From an uncultured Clostridia bacterium (lineage in GTDB: Bacteria > Bacillota > Clostridia > Christensenellales > UBA1242): DNA of 64,000 bases. The translations under genes were made by a program, and so were the position numbers. The notes beneath the pieces were generated by a model. It was not told the origin of the DNA. It saw only the letters and a program-made list of their open reading frames with translations, and did no database searches. The stretch lies in the NCBI GenBank assembly GCA_934754335.1, contig CAKVHY010000004.1, positions 1 to 64,000 of the forward strand. The letters are read 5' to 3'. The first letter of the stretch is position 1. Each line of letters begins with the position of its first letter. Shown piece by piece: positions 61,250-64,000 of this stretch.

Positions 61250-63947
61250 TTTAAAACTTAAAGGCATTAATAGTTATGTTAGCGAGCAGACCGTTGATTT
61301 CGAGAAATTATCTCAATTTAATCTGTTCGGCATTTTTGGTGAAACAGGAAGCGGAAAAACTAGTATTCTAGATGCAATTGTTATGGCATTATATGGAACA
61401 AGCGAACGTGACGTAACGCAAAATATAATAAACGTACATTGCTCCGATGCTTACATAATTTTTGAATTTGAAATGCTAGAAAATGGAAGGAAGGTTCGTT
61501 ATATTGTGAGGCGTGATTACAAATTACGTCCGAGCGGATTAAAAACTGATGCAGTTCTTTTAAAGTCTGACACAAAGGAAGTTTTGGCAGAACATACGGA
61601 CGAAGTAAACGAACGAATTTTGAAGATAATCCGAGTTGGAAAGAAGGAGTTTTTAAAGTGTATTGCCCTACCCCAAGGCGAATTTGACCGTTTCTTATTA
61701 GATACGCCAATGGCTAGAAAGAAAACCGTTGCAAAACTATTCAATCTAGAAGCGTTTGGGCAGGACCTTAACGACAAAGTTAAGAATAGAAAAGATTTAG
61801 CAACAGTTAAAAAACTAAACTTAGAAGACAAGTTGAATTTATATAAAGAAGCCACTCCTGAAAACTTAGAAAAACTAAGAGCAGATGAGAAAGCAAAAGT
61901 TAAACAAATCGCAGATTTGGAATTTGGTTATAACAAATTAACTATCGACCATACTCTAATTCTTAGCGACTTTGAAAGAAAAGAACAACTAAAAGACCTT
62001 CAAATGCAATTAGATTTAAGGTTACAAGATAAAAAAGATATGGACTACCTTCAAAAGCAGATTTCATATACTAAAGTTTATGGCGATTATCTAATGATTA
62101 AAAATAAACTTCATAGTACTCAGATTGAAGAAGAACGTCTTATAAAAATCGTTTCAGACCTAAAGGAAAAGTTGGCAGAGTTTGAGAAAAAATACAATGA
62201 AGAAAATGAAACCTTAAGCACGCTAACATGGTCTAAAAAACAATATGAGCAAATGCTTTTATCCACTAAAAACAATGCTGAATTGAAAAAGAGAATTGAA
62301 GCAGAAATCAAAGGCAAAGAAGATGAATATAATTCTCTAAAAGCACAAAATCAAGAACTTTTAGATAAGATAAATTCTGAAGAAAGCAAGTTACAATCTC
62401 TAAAAGATGAGATTTCCACTAAAACAACTGAATATAACAAGTTGGCAAAAGAAATCAATGGAATTAACGATGCTTTAAATCAAATTGAGGGTTCAAAAAC
62501 AAATTCTATAAAACAAGAGATAATTTCGTTCTTAAAAGATTTAAGAAGACCAATCACTCAAGAAGTGGTGAATGAAATTATGGGAACAAAGGCATGCTCT
62601 GCCCTAAAAGAGATGTATGATAAAATCCGAAAACGTGAAAAAGATTATCAGGAAGAAATCAGAGTTAGCGAAGAGAATTTAAACATACTTCTTAGATTTG
62701 AAGAATCTTTAGAAGATTGTGAAAGAAAATTCAGCAGTCAATTAAAAGAAGCAACAAAGAATATAAATAACATTCAAGCAGATTTAGAGAATGCAAGGCA
62801 AGAAAGTTTTCAAATCCAAAATTCCATCACTGGGGATTTAACAGCGAAAGAAACTCTTGAAGCAAGCATCTATAGGTTAGAACTTATAATAGCCACAGAT
62901 AAAAAGCAGTTAATTGGTCTTCCTAGCCTAGAAGCGGTGACGGAAATTGAAGAGAAATTAAAAGAAACGAATGACCAAATCTCTTCAGTTTCATCAGATT
63001 TGGGAGAAACTAACAAAAACAAACAGCAAACGATAATTGATTTGGAAATCAACACTAGTTTACTTGAAACCACAAAGTCAAAAATAAAAGAACTTAACGA
63101 AATGCTAAGTTCGTACAAAATGAATAAGGAAGAAAGGGAAAATCTTGAGGATCAACGTCTACTTCTAGAAGGTGACGAAATTGTTAGAGCGGACAAGATA
63201 TTAAACGAGTATTTAATGAATGTGTCGCATTTAGAAACTTCTATTCGAGATTTAAAAACCAAAATCATAAACAAAGATATAACTAAAGAGATTGTGGAAG
63301 CAAGCGAAGAGCGATTAAACAATGCTAAAAACAGCATTGAAGAAACTAAGATTGCTTTAGCGGTTACTAGAAAAGACATTGAAAATGTGGAAGGCAACAT
63401 TGAAAAAACTAAGGAAATAAGAGCAGAACTAAAGCAGGCTCAAAAAGAACTTGATACTGTTCTAGACCTTCAAACATTAATTGCAAACGGAGCATTACTT
63501 GAATATGTGGCTGAAGAATATATGTATTTAATCACAGAGTTTGCAAACAAATACGTTTATTCAATAAGCAGAGGAAAGTATTTCTTAAAGTACAACGGAG
63601 ATTTCCTTGTAATAGATAATTTCAATGGCGGAATAAGGCGTGGAGTTAAAACACTTAGCGGTGGCGAAAGATTCTTGATTTCGTTAAGTTTGGCGTTAGG
63701 CATTAGTCAATCAATTGCCACAAACAACAATCAAAATTTCAATTTCTTCTTTATAGATGAAGGATTTGGGTCTTTGAGTGAAAGTTATATTGATAAGGTT
63801 CTTCAATCCTTTGATGCCCTAATCAGACTTGATTTCACTGTTGGATTTATCACACACGTGGAAAAAATGCAAAACTATATAACAAACCGAATTGTGGTTA
63901 CAAAAGAATCTAACGAACAAGGTTCGATAATCCACACTGAAGGCTGA
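61236..63947 (+). CDS. sbcC: exonuclease subunit SbcC, short form, 903 aa
   Basis: A Rad50-type ATPase. Walker A GETGSGKTS (K41), a long antiparallel coiled coil (about 170-790), signature LSGGE (807-811) and Walker B FFIDEGFGSLSE near 845. The Q-loop block ALPQGEFDRFL is present. It is shorter than the usual 1000-1150 residues, and the coil apex has no CxxC zinc hook: the protein has only four cysteines, far apart. TCGGAGGA precedes ATG within the end of sbcD. The last 53 bases of the window after it show nothing. Confidence 0.92.
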   Translation: MRPINLKLKGINSYVSEQTVDFEKLSQFNLFGIFGETGSGKTSILDAIVMALYGTSERDVTQNIINVHCSDAYIIFEFEMLENGRKVRYIVRRDYKLRPSGLKTDAVLLKSDTKEVLAEHTDEVNERILKIIRVGKKEFLKCIALPQGEFDRFLLDTPMARKKTVAKLFNLEAFGQDLNDKVKNRKDLATVKKLNLEDKLNLYKEATPENLEKLRADEKAKVKQIADLEFGYNKLTIDHTLILSDFERKEQLKDLQMQLDLRLQDKKDMDYLQKQISYTKVYGDYLMIKNKLHSTQIEEERLIKIVSDLKEKLAEFEKKYNEENETLSTLTWSKKQYEQMLLSTKNNAELKKRIEAEIKGKEDEYNSLKAQNQELLDKINSEESKLQSLKDEISTKTTEYNKLAKEINGINDALNQIEGSKTNSIKQEIISFLKDLRRPITQEVVNEIMGTKACSALKEMYDKIRKREKDYQEEIRVSEENLNILLRFEESLEDCERKFSSQLKEATKNINNIQADLENARQESFQIQNSITGDLTAKETLEASIYRLELIIATDKKQLIGLPSLEAVTEIEEKLKETNDQISSVSSDLGETNKNKQQTIIDLEINTSLLETTKSKIKELNEMLSSYKMNKEERENLEDQRLLLEGDEIVRADKILNEYLMNVSHLETSIRDLKTKIINKDITKEIVEASEERLNNAKNSIEETKIALAVTRKDIENVEGNIEKTKEIRAELKQAQKELDTVLDLQTLIANGALLEYVAEEYMYLITEFANKYVYSISRGKYFLKYNGDFLVIDNFNGGIRRGVKTLSGGERFLISLSLALGISQSIATNNNQNFNFFFIDEGFGSLSESYIDKVLQSFDALIRLDFTVGFITHVEKMQNYITNRIVVTKESNEQGSIIHTEG

Positions 63948-64000
63948 CCCCTTCACCCACATTTATGCTAGGCAGTTTAAGCCAACAATAACAGAGAAAT

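Overview
The window is AT-rich (roughly one third G+C by eye), uses the standard genetic code (many genes end in TGA) and has strong AAGGAGG-type ribosome binding sites and consensus TTGACA/TATAAT promoters. The two dipicolinate synthase genes next to lysine-pathway genes point to an endospore former. Together these suggest an uncultured low-GC Firmicute of the class Clostridia. Nothing here fixes a genus. I see no prophage, insertion sequence, transposase or CRISPR array.

Layout. 1-0.1 kb: 3' end of a GC-richer, terminator-ended RNA. 0.1-6.7 kb: unknown proteins, a YhhN-type membrane protein, an FAD oxidoreductase, a metallo-beta-lactamase-fold hydrolase and a 43-residue Cys-rich peptide. 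6.7-9.3 kb: a metallophosphoesterase and its catalytically dead paralogue. 9.4-12.6 kb: a Nudix, acetate kinase, Gfo/Idh operon. 12.8-18.5 kb: alkaline phosphatase, a DUF11 protein coupled to a small Cys-rich protein, an ABC-2 exporter and a lipoprotein. 18.7-22 kb: Fic protein, RNA m5U methyltransferase and a short-chain dehydrogenase. 22.1-24.9 kb: a three-gene SPFH/zinc-ribbon cassette. 24.9-27.8 kb: a tRNA locus with a 45-bp tRNA-Thr direct repeat bracketing 2.3 kb of accessory genes. 27.9-31.9 kb: flavoprotein, typA, a MazG-like protein and a zinc-ribbon membrane protein. 32-37.5 kb: divergent dipicolinate/lysine cluster. 37.6-39.6 kb: surface papain-like protease. 39.8-42.9 kb: DUF1538 membrane protein with two PII-like proteins and a short-chain dehydrogenase. 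43-46.8 kb: divergent Ca2+ pump and Ca2+/cation exchanger. 46.9-52 kb: M1 peptidase lipoprotein, WalJ-like hydrolase, guanylate kinase fusion, small pyrophosphatase and orphan HicB. 52.3-59.7 kb: rpoB-rpoC. 60-64 kb: sbcD-sbcC.

How genes work together. lysC, asd and dapA make dihydrodipicolinate and dpaA/dpaB oxidise it to the spore solute dipicolinate. The Ca2+ pump and exchanger face each other across one promoter region and should both export Ca2+. The two PII-like proteins probably gate the DUF1538 membrane protein encoded just upstream of them. SbcD and SbcC form one nuclease complex.

The least explained items are the DUF1538/PII-like operon, the phosphoesterase/pseudo-phosphoesterase pair, the tRNA-Thr repeat region with its decayed tRNA copy and mismatched tRNA-Gly, two structured 5' leaders, and an SbcC without a zinc-hook CxxC. 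Many start sites below were moved from the longest open frame to the codon with a ribosome binding site.
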